Position numbers and translations under genes: made by a program
The notes under the pieces: generated by a model
Told to the model about the DNA's origin: nothing
Databases searched by the model: none
The model's input: only the letters and a program-made list of their open reading frames with translations
NCBI GenBank assembly: GCA_017521285.1
Contig: JAFXDG010000079.1
Coordinates: 27,906 to 91,905, forward strand
Length of the DNA: 64,000 nt
Source of the DNA: Bacteroidaceae bacterium
Lineage (GTDB): Bacteria; Bacteroidota; Bacteroidia; Bacteroidales; Bacteroidaceae
Direction of reading: 5' to 3'
Shown: piece by piece, positions 18,307 to 26,167 of the stretch
How the letters are laid out: the number at the start of each line of letters is the position of its first letter
How positions within the stretch are numbered: position 1 is the stretch's first letter

Positions 18307-19614
18307 TTATTTATGGTCCTCATGGAACGCCTTCATGCGCTCCTCCATAACGGGATACAGCTCGTCTCTCATACGTGAGGTGCAGGCACGGACTCCCTGC
18401 TGCTGGCTGCCGGTGGTGGAGAGGTTGATGCTGCTCACACCGTAGTAGAGCAACTCTTTCAGCAGTTCGCCACCCGTCATGCCCGGGTAACCTATGGTGA
18501 AGAAGAAGCCGTCGCCGACTACCTGTGTGGCATCATAGTCATAGACGATGTGGAAGCCATTGTCGGTGAATATCTTCTTCATCTTCTCGGCCCGCACGGC
18601 ATATTCGCGGGTGTCCTCCACGAAGTTAATCTTTCCTTCGGTAGAGAGGCGGAGCATCTCGGCGTATGCATATTGGGTAGAGGCTGTGCAGCCCGATGTA
18701 ATCATGTAGAGGATGCTGGCAATGAGTGTCTGTCCGAACACACCTGCATCCTTGTAGCGCTCTGCCAAAGCGGGGAAGTGGCGGTCGAACAGTTTGTCGC
18801 TGATGCAGACGAGAGCCATGCGCTGTCCGGCATAGCTGAATATCTTCGAGGAGGACAACATGAGGATGTAATTGTCGGTATAATGGGCCACCGTGGGGGC
18901 ATAGGGCGGCTCGAAGGGATGTCCCATGTCGCGGCGGAAGTCCATGCAGAAGTAGGCCAGGTCCTCCATCACGATGACGTCGTGCTTCGTGGCCAGTTCG
19001 CCTATGATGGCCAGTTCCTCTTCCTCCAGGCATATCCATGCCGGGTTGTTGGGGTTGCTGTAGATGATGGCGGCGATGTCGCCTGCACTGAGCATCTCCT
19101 CCAGCTTCTGCCGTAGGGCTTCACCACGATAGGGGTAGATGTCGAACTCCACCCATTCGGCACCGATGACCCGCAGTTGTGACTTCTGTATGGGGAAGCC
19201 CGGGTCTATAAAGAGCACCTTGTTCTTGCCCGGTGTGCGTTGGGTGCAGGCGATGAACGAGCCGAACGAGCCGGCCACACTGCCTACCGTAGGCACACAT
19301 GAGCGGGGGGAAATATCGACATTGAGGAATGCCTTGACGAAGCGCGATGCCTCTTCCTTCAGTTCGGGTACACCGGCGGCTGCAGGATATTGCGACCCTA
19401 CGCCGCGGTCAAGGGCGGCCTTCTCGGCCTCTACACCATAGTGGTTCACCGGCAGTCCGGGCGAACCTTGGTCCATGCGGATGAAGGGGATGCCTGTCTC
19501 TTTCTCCAAGTATTGTGCCACCAGCAGCACTTCACCGATGGTAGCTCGTGACAGGTCGGCCACTTTGCATTCCTGTGCCGCCTGCTCTACTAATGCTTCA
19601 CTGAATATCTTCAT
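18307..19614 (-). CDS. PLP-dependent aminotransferase, class I/II
   Basis: Fold-type I aminotransferase of 435 residues. Visible signatures: YSNPNNPAWICLEEEEL (substrate/PLP loop), MEDLAYFCMDFR (Asp and Tyr contacts), and the PLP-binding Lys in MLSSSKIFSYAGQR near residue 255. It lies between iorB (8 bp away) and paaK, so the likely substrate is an aryl-pyruvate, giving phenylalanine, tyrosine or tryptophan. The omega-amidase at the head of the operon makes a glutamine-linked transaminase plausible (inference). It could also run in the catabolic direction. Confidence 0.93.
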   Translation of the reverse strand: MKIFSEALVEQAAQECKVADLSRATIGEVLLVAQYLEKETGIPFIRMDQGSPGLPVNHYGVEAEKAALDRGVGSQYPAAAGVPELKEEASRFVKAFLNVDISPRSCVPTVGSVAGSFGSFIACTQRTPGKNKVLFIDPGFPIQKSQLRVIGAEWVEFDIYPYRGEALRQKLEEMLSAGDIAAIIYSNPNNPAWICLEEEELAIIGELATKHDVIVMEDLAYFCMDFRRDMGHPFEPPYAPTVAHYTDNYILMLSSSKIFSYAGQRMALVCISDKLFDRHFPALAERYKDAGVFGQTLIASILYMITSGCTASTQYAYAEMLRLSTEGKINFVEDTREYAVRAEKMKKIFTDNGFHIVYDYDATQVVGDGFFFTIGYPGMTGGELLKELLYYGVSSINLSTTGSQQQGVRACTSRMRDELYPVMEERMKAFHEDHK

Positions 19615-19621
19615 GGTTGTG

Positions 19622-20197
19622 TCATTTTACTGCCTCCAGTCCTAAGTCAAAAGCCTTCAGGTTGGCCTCCACTACCTTGTCTCCCTTACTGGCAAATACG
19701 CGGGTGATGCTCTCGCGCAACTGTTCGGGGCTGAGGATGTCGATGTAACGGGCTGCCATGCCCAGCAGGATGACGTTGGCACTCTTAGGCAAGTTGTTTT
19801 CCTTGGCCACGTCCTCAATGGGGAGGGCGGCCACATGGGGCAAGTTCTCCAGCTCCTTCATCAGAGCCTCTTCTTCGGGATAGTTGGGGATGTTCTTGAA
19901 GGGGTGTGAGGAGGTGATAACCCAAGCCTCCTTATTAATATAAGGTATATAGCGCAGTGCCTCCATCGGCTCCATGGAGATGATGAGGTCAGTTGCCCCT
20001 TGCTTGATGAGGTCAGAGTGGATAAGCTCGGTTGACAGGCGCAGGTTACTCTGCACGTCGCCTCCACGTTGGCTCATGCCGTGCACCTCGGCCTGCTTCA
20101 GATTGAGGCCCGCAGCCGTAGCCGCATCGCCTATGATGGTGGCAATGGTGAGGATGCCTTGTCCTCCCACGCCGGCAAGTATGATGTCTTTTTTCAT
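19622..20197 (-). CDS. iorB: Indolepyruvate:ferredoxin oxidoreductase, beta subunit
   Basis: Gamma-type domain of 2-oxoacid:ferredoxin oxidoreductases, 191 residues. It interconverts aryl-pyruvate plus CoA and arylacetyl-CoA plus CO2 with ferredoxin, together with IorA. The family signatures GVGGQGILT near the N-terminus and EVHGMSQRGGDVQSNLR are present. There is no cysteine, so it binds no iron-sulfur cluster. I chose the ATG at 20197 (MKKDIILAGVGG), 23 bp from the iorA stop; the in-frame TTG at 20215 is less likely. It is 8 bp upstream of the aminotransferase gene. Confidence 0.94.
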   Translation of the reverse strand: MKKDIILAGVGGQGILTIATIIGDAATAAGLNLKQAEVHGMSQRGGDVQSNLRLSTELIHSDLIKQGATDLIISMEPMEALRYIPYINKEAWVITSSHPFKNIPNYPEEEALMKELENLPHVAALPIEDVAKENNLPKSANVILLGMAARYIDILSPEQLRESITRVFASKGDKVVEANLKAFDLGLEAVK

Positions 20198-20220
20198 ATT
20201 CTTTTTAGTTGTCAACTGGA

Positions 20221-21816
20221 CTATTTCTTATTCCTCAGTTTCCTTTGCAGTGTCTGCATACATTCGCGGCGGGGGATGATGACGGAGACACCGGGGTATT
20301 CTATCTCTTCGCGGATGATGCGCGTAATCTCCTCCATGTTCTTCGGCAGGGGCACCACCACGCGGACATGTTCGGGGGCAAGTCCGAGTCCCAAGCAGAT
20401 GGCTTCGAACTTGTTGGTGCCTGCCGAGTCCTGACCGCCAGTCATGGCGGTGGTCAGGTTGTCGGAGATGATGACGGTGATGTTCGACCCGTCGTTGATG
20501 GCGTCGAGCAGACCCGTCATGCCCGAGTGTGTGAAGGTGGAGTCGCCAATCACGGCAATGGCGGGGAAGAGGCCGGCATCGGCCGCACCCTTGGCCATGG
20601 TGATAGAGGCTCCCATATCCACGCAACTGTCGATGGCACGGAAGGGTGGGAGGGCGCCCAGCGTGTAGCAGCCAATGTCGCCGAAGATGCGTGCACCTTC
20701 GTATTCGGCAGCCACCTTGTTCAGGGCGTCATACACGTCGCGGTGGCCACATCCCTGACAGAGTGCCGGCGGACGTGGCATCACATTTTGTGCCTGCACG
20801 TAGGGTTGTTCGATGGTCACTCCCAAGGCTTTGCCAACACAATCGGGGGTCAGTTCGCCCATGCGGGGAAGGTCGCCCGTCAGTCGTCCTTTGATGGGAT
20901 AGTCAGCACCGAGCAGGCTCTTCACCTGCTCCTCCACCAAGGGTTGTCCGTCCTCAGCGATGAGCAGGGCCTCACACTCGTTGGCGAGGGCCTTGATGGC
21001 TGCTTCGGGCAGAGGATATTGCGATACTTTCAGTACGGGGATGCCCAGCTCCTGCGGGCAATTCTCCATGACGTAGTTGTAGGCTATGCCGCAGGCAATG
21101 ACGCCCAAAGGAGCTACGTTACCCGTAGCTGCTGGTCGCTTGCAGCTGTTGTAGGGTGACGCTTCCGACGAGGCCAATAGGCTGTCCTGTTTGCCCACGA
21201 GCGATGCATACTGGCGGCGGGCATTGGCAGGCAGGAGCACCCAATGGGTGCGGTCGGTCTCGGGGTGGAGCACATTCTGCGGCCTTGGCTCGCGCACGGT
21301 GACTCCGGCACGCGAGTGTGCCAGACGGGTGACCACGCGCATCAGCACGGGCAGCTTCGTCTCCTCGGAGAGGGCGTAGGCGTAGGGCATCATGTCGTAA
21401 GCCTCCTGCTGTGTCGAAGGTTCCAGAATGGGTATCATGGCAAACTTGCCGTAGAAGCGAGAGTCCTGTTCGTTCTGCGACGAGTGCATCGAGGGATCGT
21501 CGGCAGCCAACACCACCAGTCCGCCATTCACACCCGTGATGGCAGAGTTGACGAAGGCATCGGCGGCCACATTCATGCCCACATGCTTCATGCACACCAG
21601 TGCCCGTTTGCCGGCATACGCCATACCCAGTGCGGCCTCCATCGCCGTCTTTTCGTTGGTACACCAGCGGCTGCGCACCTCGGGTGCATGTGCCTGTATG
21701 TATTCGGTTATCTCAGTCGAGGGCGTACCGGGGTAGGCATACACGCCGCTGATGCCGGCATGGATAGCCCCGAGCGCTATGGCTTCGTCGCCCAAAAGTA
21801 GTTTTCTTGTTATCAT
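20221..21816 (-). CDS. iorA: Indolepyruvate:ferredoxin oxidoreductase, alpha subunit
   Basis: Thiamine-diphosphate subunit, 531 residues. N-terminal pyrimidine-binding domain (GVYAYPGTPSTEI), then the PP-binding domain with PALCQGCGHRDVYDALNKV near residue 354 and FGDIGCYTLG. The CxxC and GDIGC cysteines match the proximal cluster ligands of this enzyme family. The protein stops just after VIIPRREC and lacks the C-terminal ferredoxin-like domain with two [4Fe-4S] clusters found in archaeal IorA. This truncated form may be usual in Bacteroidales. Its ATG overlaps the stop of the omega-amidase gene as ATGA. Confidence 0.95.
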   Translation of the reverse strand: MITRKLLLGDEAIALGAIHAGISGVYAYPGTPSTEITEYIQAHAPEVRSRWCTNEKTAMEAALGMAYAGKRALVCMKHVGMNVAADAFVNSAITGVNGGLVVLAADDPSMHSSQNEQDSRFYGKFAMIPILEPSTQQEAYDMMPYAYALSEETKLPVLMRVVTRLAHSRAGVTVREPRPQNVLHPETDRTHWVLLPANARRQYASLVGKQDSLLASSEASPYNSCKRPAATGNVAPLGVIACGIAYNYVMENCPQELGIPVLKVSQYPLPEAAIKALANECEALLIAEDGQPLVEEQVKSLLGADYPIKGRLTGDLPRMGELTPDCVGKALGVTIEQPYVQAQNVMPRPPALCQGCGHRDVYDALNKVAAEYEGARIFGDIGCYTLGALPPFRAIDSCVDMGASITMAKGAADAGLFPAIAVIGDSTFTHSGMTGLLDAINDGSNITVIISDNLTTAMTGGQDSAGTNKFEAICLGLGLAPEHVRVVVPLPKNMEEITRIIREEIEYPGVSVIIPRRECMQTLQRKLRNKK

Positions 21817-22589
21817 ATCGTCTTGTCTTCCTTATTCAGATTAAACTTGTCCGCATCTCTCAGCACCGGGAACTTCCGCTTGAATTCGATGAGCCGTTCC
21901 ATGTCTATCTCGGCCGATGCCTCGCACTCTTCGCCATGGGCGCAGGCGGCTATCGTCTTGCCGTAGGGGTCGATGATGACGCTGCCGCCGCAGTAGTCAC
22001 ACGTCGGGTCGTAGCCCACGCGGTTCACGCCTGCCACATAGCACTGGTTCTCGATGGCGCGGGCCACCAGCAGGGCGCTCCATGCCTCCACGCGCGGGGT
22101 GGGCCAGCTGGCCACGTAGAGTATCATGTCGTAGTCGCCATGGTTGCGCGACCAGACTGGGAAACGCAGGTCGTAGCACACCTCAAGGAGGATGCGCACA
22201 CCTTTCCATTCCACAATGACGCGTTCGTCTCCGGGGGTGAAGCGCAGGTGTTCGCCTCCATAGGTGAACAGGTGCTTCTTGTCGTAGTGGGTAACTGTGC
22301 CGTCGGGCTTCACGAAGTAGAAGCGGTTGTAGTATTTGCCCTCAATCTCTGTGGCCACGCTGCCGGCTATGGCGGCTTTCATGTGGGCGGCTGTCTTCTT
22401 CATCCAGTTGAGGGTGTAGTTCTTCCGCTCGGCTATTCCGTCGGGGTGGGTACAGAATCCGGTTGAGAACATTTCGGGCAACACGTAGAGGTCGGCCCCC
22501 TTGTTTTGCATGATGGCCTTCTTCGCCCGTTGGCAGTTTTCCGCGGGGTTGGCCCATTCAATATTGCGTTGTAGGATGACTGTTTTCAT
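21813..22589 (-). CDS. Carbon-nitrogen hydrolase, YafV/Nit2-like omega-amidase
   Basis: Nitrilase-superfamily amidase of about 258 residues. The Glu-Lys-Cys triad is visible: E39 in VLPEMFSTGF, K104 in YDKKHLF and C138 in LEVCYDLRFP. The context and motifs fit omega-amidase (alpha-ketoglutaramate hydrolase), which partners with glutamine transaminases acting on phenylpyruvate. I chose the ATG at 22589 (MKTVILQRN), because the open frame extending upstream runs through the promoter box at 22613-22620. It is the first gene of the arylacetate operon and overlaps iorA by ATGA at 21813-21816. Confidence 0.88.
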   Translation of the reverse strand: MKTVILQRNIEWANPAENCQRAKKAIMQNKGADLYVLPEMFSTGFCTHPDGIAERKNYTLNWMKKTAAHMKAAIAGSVATEIEGKYYNRFYFVKPDGTVTHYDKKHLFTYGGEHLRFTPGDERVIVEWKGVRILLEVCYDLRFPVWSRNHGDYDMILYVASWPTPRVEAWSALLVARAIENQCYVAGVNRVGYDPTCDYCGGSVIIDPYGKTIAACAHGEECEASAEIDMERLIEFKRKFPVLRDADKFNLNKEDKTI

Positions 22590-22612
22590 TTCTTTTGTCG
22601 TTAATAGGGCCG

Positions 22613-22620
22613 CAAAGGTA
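22613..22620 (-). promoter_or_regulatory. Bacteroidales -7 promoter box (arylacetate operon)
   Basis: Minus-strand TACCTTTG matches TAnnTTTG and lies 24 bases upstream of the omega-amidase ATG. Confidence 0.55.
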
Positions 22621-22670
22621 ACAAAAAAATAGAAAGATTCGTGTTTCTTTGACAAAATAATACGGGAATG

Positions 22671-22701
22671 TTGCATCTTTCCGTTCTTTTGCCTAAATTT
22701 G
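22671..22701 (+). promoter_or_regulatory. Bacteroidales promoter (-33 TTG, -7 TAAATTTG)
   Basis: TTG at 22671, a 20-base spacer, then TAAATTTG at 22694-22701. It would start a transcript near 22708, giving a leader of about 195 bases before the small ORF at 22903. Confidence 0.5.
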
Positions 22702-22828
22702 TCAGCTCAAAACATAAAGTCAGCAAAAAGATGGACAAACATTTGCATATCTCAGATAATTTGTTAGCAAGCAAGCAAGCAAGTGTATATATATAAATAG
22801 GTATAGGACGGGCCTTGGCCCGGACGGA

Positions 22829-22880
22829 CAGATGTCCCTGTCTGGTGGGAGCGTAAGCTCACGCCGGGCAGGGACATCTG
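22829..22880 (+). promoter_or_regulatory. 52-nt leader hairpin with GUAA tetraloop
   Basis: 24-base arms, CAGATGTCCCTG... and ...CAGGGACATCTG, pair completely apart from one G-A mismatch and close on a GTAA (GNRA) tetraloop. The three wobble pairs are G-U only in plus-strand RNA; in minus-strand RNA they would be A-C mismatches. This indicates a structure acting in the plus-strand transcript. It ends 22 bases before the small ORF. A short CGGGCC/GGCCCG inverted repeat precedes it at 22809-22822. Confidence 0.7.
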
Positions 22881-22902
22881 CGTTTATGTAACAACAACAG
22901 GA

Positions 22903-23064
22903 ATGACTATGGAAGAGAGACACAGAGAGAGATGGTATGAGGCTCCCCGGATGGAGCTTGTGGAAGTGGCCGTTGAACACGGCTTCGCTGTCAGCGATGT
23001 CACCGTAGGCGGATGGGGCGACGGCGGCAGCCTCGGTGGCGGAGAAGCAGAGGAGTTTTGGTAG
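22903..23064 (+). CDS. Small peptide of 53 residues, unknown function
   Basis: Short ORF with in-frame ATGs at 22903 and 22909. The peptide has a charged start (MTMEERHRERWYEAPRMEL), a central VEVAVEHGFAVSDV and a Gly-, Asp- and Trp-rich tail ending EEFW. It has no signal peptide or membrane segment. I recall, without being able to check, similar short Bacteroidales peptides with a Y-x-x-P-x-x-E start, a hydrophobic/acidic alternation and G-F-A. Support for coding comes from the promoter and structured leader directly upstream and its place ahead of fimbrillin-like genes. It could be a leader peptide, a secreted precursor, or a small structural partner. Confidence 0.55.
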   Translation: MTMEERHRERWYEAPRMELVEVAVEHGFAVSDVTVGGWGDGGSLGGGEAEEFW

Positions 23065-23085
23065 GATGCCTGGCCCCTTGGGGGG

Positions 23086-23330
23086 CAAGTTCTAAGTTCA
23101 AAGTTTCAGGTTCCAAATTCAAAGGGGCAAGTTCTCAAGGTTTATGCCGTCTTTGTCATTCTGAACGTAGTTTACGTAGTGAAGAATCTGTAAACGCAAG
23201 CAAGGAGCAATTTATGCTGACGTATGCAGTTCCTTCCTGTCGTCAGGATGGCTGATGGCGATGGCAGATGGCGATGGCTTTGAACTTGGAACCTTGAACC
23301 TGAAACCTTGAACTTTAAACTTTAACCTTG
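23086..23330. repeat. Inverted repeat, AAGTTCAAAGTTTCAGGTT type, with inner half element
   Basis: The left arm (23086-23123) reads CAAGTTCTAAGTTCAAAG and TTTCAGGTTCCAAATTC. The right arm (about 23279-23330) is an imperfect complement built of GAACCTTGAACCTTG words. Between them TGTCATTCTGAACGTAGT (23154-23171) looks like half of the element seen at 63867-63965. It occupies the ~300 bp between the small ORF and the first fimbrillin gene; nothing else is evident there. Confidence 0.65.
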
Positions 23331-23365
23331 AAACCAATTAACAATCTTAATTATTTGTATCAACA

Positions 23366-24301
23366 ATGAAAAGAAAGTATTTGACCATTGCAGCTTTGGC
23401 CGCGATAGTGGCAGGCTGCTCCAGCGACGAGACGCTCACCCCACAGGTGGACAACCTCAAGGATACGCCCATCACCGTCAGTGCCGGTGTGGAGGGAATG
23501 AAGACACGTGCAGGATACGGGACCGATGCGACGGACGACACCCAGAGTGTGCTCCCCGCAACGTTCTACCTCGGCATCGACCAGACAGGGGATGACTATG
23601 ACTATCCCAATATGCTGATGACAAAGGCTGAGGAGGGAAATGCCTACACCCCCGAGTCTCAGCTCCTTTGGGCGGGTGGCACTGAGAACGTCACCGTCAC
23701 CGCCGCCACCTTCCCGCTTGATGGGGCGCAGACCTTGACGGTGCTGGCCGACCAGAGCACTGCCGAAGGGGTGACGGGCAGCGACCACCTGCTGATGACA
23801 GGCAAAGAGGTAGCCCCCTCGGCCGAGGGCATTTCGGTAGAGTTCTCACACCTGATGTCGAAAGTCCTCCTGACCATTACCCTTGGCGACGAGTTCAACG
23901 AAGCCGAAAACCCATTTACGGATGTCACTTTCAAGGGAACCGTAGCCAGCAACAGCTATACAGCCGGAACGGGTTGGGCTGAAATTGCTGCGGATGCCAC
24001 TGCTACGGACATCACACCGCTCTGCAACGCATACACCGCACCGGCCACCGACAAGCCAAACGCCACTGCCGGGTACGAGGTTGTCCTCGTGCCACAGACG
24101 GTGGCTGCCGGTGGATTCAGCGTACAGTTCAACGTGGGCGACCGTACGTTCAAGTGGACTTCCGCAAGTGATGTTACCCTTGCGGGCGGCTATGAATACA
24201 CCCTCGCCCTTACAGCCGGGAAGGACAAGGTGACATTGGGCGGCATCACTGCAAGCAAATGGACTCCGTCAGCAACAGGCAGTGACCTTAAAACTGAGTA
24301 A
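23366..24301 (+). CDS. Fimbrillin-family surface lipoprotein
   Basis: 311-residue secreted lipoprotein with Cys at residue 18 (IVAGCSSDETLTP). The body has the Bacteroidales fimbrillin-like pattern: PITVSAGVEGMKTRAG near the N-terminus, a middle segment with SVEFSHLMSKVLLTI, and a C-terminal GGYEYTLALTAGKDKVTLGG. This suggests a fimbrial or adhesin beta-sandwich subunit exported to the surface and possibly processed by an Arg-specific protease after TR. It is 15 bp upstream of a second member. Such subunits mediate attachment or biofilm formation; the receptor is unknown. Confidence 0.82.
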   Translation: MKRKYLTIAALAAIVAGCSSDETLTPQVDNLKDTPITVSAGVEGMKTRAGYGTDATDDTQSVLPATFYLGIDQTGDDYDYPNMLMTKAEEGNAYTPESQLLWAGGTENVTVTAATFPLDGAQTLTVLADQSTAEGVTGSDHLLMTGKEVAPSAEGISVEFSHLMSKVLLTITLGDEFNEAENPFTDVTFKGTVASNSYTAGTGWAEIAADATATDITPLCNAYTAPATDKPNATAGYEVVLVPQTVAAGGFSVQFNVGDRTFKWTSASDVTLAGGYEYTLALTAGKDKVTLGGITASKWTPSATGSDLKTE

Positions 24302-24316
24302 TAACATAAAACGATT

Positions 24317-25843
24317 ATGACAATGAAGACATACAGATATGCAGCCTTATCCCTCCTGACATTGGGCTTTGCAAGTTGCTCACAGGAAGAGGGCTTTGCT
24401 CCACAAGGCGGAGAAGAGCAGGAGATTCATCTCAACATCACTGCTGGCGGTGTACAGACACGCGTGAACACACTTGAAGGTGGAGACGTGTGGGAGGATG
24501 GTGACGAACTTTACTTCTGTAGAATATCTAAGGAGAATCAATGGGCAGAACACTCCCTTACAGCTGCTGTAGCCGACGAGGTTACCACGTGGACACCCGA
24601 CAGCAAACTCTACTGGGATGATAATGGTGAACACAAATTAGTTGTTAATTATCCTGCAGGCACGGGTTGGGCGTGGGACACATGGTATATTCTTGCGGAC
24701 CAAAGTACACTTCCAAATCTCAAGAAGGCCGACCATATGAATGCAATGTGGAAAGGCACTCCTACAACAGAGCCAATCAATCTCAATCTCAAGCACCGCA
24801 TGTCGATGGTTACGGTTACCTACACTTTCACCAGCGAGTTTGAGCCAACAGTTGACATCACTCCTGAAGTGTATAGCTATACTCAATGTATCCTCTTTGA
24901 TATAAATACTTTAGAAAGAAGGGAAGTCGCTTGGGAAGAAGGGCATGACATTTGGGTCAAAGCCTATAAGCATGATGAGAACCAGTTCACCGCCATCGTC
25001 TCGCCCGATGCCTATAGCGCAGGCGACGAGTTCATCCGTATTACCGCGGATGGTAAGCAGCAGATTGCCAAGATGCCGGAGGCTATCACCTTCGCCGAAG
25101 GTACTCACTACACCTTCAACCTCACCATAGGCAAGACGGCTGCGGAACTCACCAGTGTCAGCGTACAGCCGTGGACTGATGGCGGCGCCATCGATGGTGG
25201 TGAGGCGGAGGATGTAACTCCTGTCATCGACGGTACTTTGGGTGGCAAGACTGAAGCTACTGAAGAAGACATCACTGCCTTGGTGGAACAACTTAAAGCG
25301 TATGTGGATAACGGATTTACCACGATTACCGTACCGGGCAGCCAACCGGCTATGATAACTGTGGGCAACGTCACTGAGACTGCTATCGGAGAAGCAATTT
25401 ATCGTTTGTCGAGCAATGGTAGTTATAGTGAGGATAATCAATATAATGGCAAGATTGATTTGATTCTTCCCGATGTAACGGAAATCATTGCTATGGAGTT
25501 TTATGCTGCATTCGCCCTTAACAGCATCACTCTTCCAAAAGTAACAACTGTCGGTGACGGTGCTTTTACTGGTTGCTACTATTTGAAAAAAATGACGTTT
25601 GGTTCGGTTGTCACGTCTATCAATCAAAGTAATAGTTATGTTTTTTACGAAGTTGGAAGGATGGTTGATGGAGGTCTCTGTGACCTCGTCCTTAACTGCG
25701 GGCAGCTGCAGACCGAAGATACATACAAACCCGATCTCGAAAACAACGTGTGGTACAAGCCAAGCTGGGGTGGCAATGTGACTTGGAAGAGCATCACGCT
25801 GACCCACACCGGCGAGTGCGACGAATGTAAAGCAAACCAATAA
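24317..25843 (+). CDS. Fimbrillin-like lipoprotein with C-terminal leucine-rich (BspA-like) region
   Basis: 508-residue lipoprotein with Cys at about residue 21 (LLTLGFASCSQEEG); ATGs at 24317 and 24323 are both possible. Residues ~30-290 repeat the fimbrillin-like design (EIHLNITAGGVQTRVN..., LNLKHRMSMVTVTYTF, GTHYTFNLTIGKT). Residues ~310-470 contain a BspA-like leucine-rich region (FALNSITLPKVTTVGDGAF, CYYLKKMTFGSVVTSI), a fold often used in adhesion. The DNA of the second half is more AT-rich than the first. The fusion suggests a tip or accessory adhesin made with the upstream fimbrillin. Confidence 0.8.
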   Translation: MTMKTYRYAALSLLTLGFASCSQEEGFAPQGGEEQEIHLNITAGGVQTRVNTLEGGDVWEDGDELYFCRISKENQWAEHSLTAAVADEVTTWTPDSKLYWDDNGEHKLVVNYPAGTGWAWDTWYILADQSTLPNLKKADHMNAMWKGTPTTEPINLNLKHRMSMVTVTYTFTSEFEPTVDITPEVYSYTQCILFDINTLERREVAWEEGHDIWVKAYKHDENQFTAIVSPDAYSAGDEFIRITADGKQQIAKMPEAITFAEGTHYTFNLTIGKTAAELTSVSVQPWTDGGAIDGGEAEDVTPVIDGTLGGKTEATEEDITALVEQLKAYVDNGFTTITVPGSQPAMITVGNVTETAIGEAIYRLSSNGSYSEDNQYNGKIDLILPDVTEIIAMEFYAAFALNSITLPKVTTVGDGAFTGCYYLKKMTFGSVVTSINQSNSYVFYEVGRMVDGGLCDLVLNCGQLQTEDTYKPDLENNVWYKPSWGGNVTWKSITLTHTGECDECKANQ

Positions 25844-25868
25844 CGAGAACCATTAATCGGGAATCTTG

Positions 25869-26089
25869 CGTGTGAGTTTCGGGTATCTCACACGCAAGTT
25901 TCGGGAAACCTACACGAGAGCTTTTGGAATCTCACACGCAGGATTGGGGAAACTCACACGTGACGTAGGGGAATCCTGCACGCAAGCCCGAAAAAACTTA
26001 CACGTGAGTTACCTCGGAACTTACACGTAAGTTTCCAGAAACTCACACGTAAGTTTGGAAAAACTCACACGTAAGTTTTTTCGGCCTCC
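25869..26089. repeat. Degenerate tandem array, 22-bp period, upstream of HU-like gene
   Basis: CACG recurs at 25891, 25913, 25935, 25957, 25979, 26001, 26024, 26046 and 26068: nine units at 22 bp with a single 23-bp step. The consensus is about CTCACACGTAAGTTTSGGAAAA. Because 22 is not a multiple of three and stops occur, it is non-coding. The period is close to two helical turns. It occupies most of the 324-bp gap. Confidence 0.88.
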
Positions 26090-26108
26090 CGACAGAGAAA
26101 CGAGAAAT

Positions 26109-26121
26109 GCGCATAATGCGC
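26109..26121. promoter_or_regulatory. Palindrome GCGCATAATGCGC upstream of HU-like gene
   Basis: A perfect 6-bp inverted repeat with a 1-bp centre, 47 bp before the HU-like ATG; a possible operator. Confidence 0.35.
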
Positions 26122-26167
26122 TAACAGTCAATATTTTAGTATTAACCCTTTAAAACCATTAAAAACT

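Noticed and set aside
24911-25840. 309-residue open frame antisense to the second fimbrillin-like gene
   Set aside because: No signal, domain or promoter; the plus-strand lipoprotein has a lipobox and family pattern.
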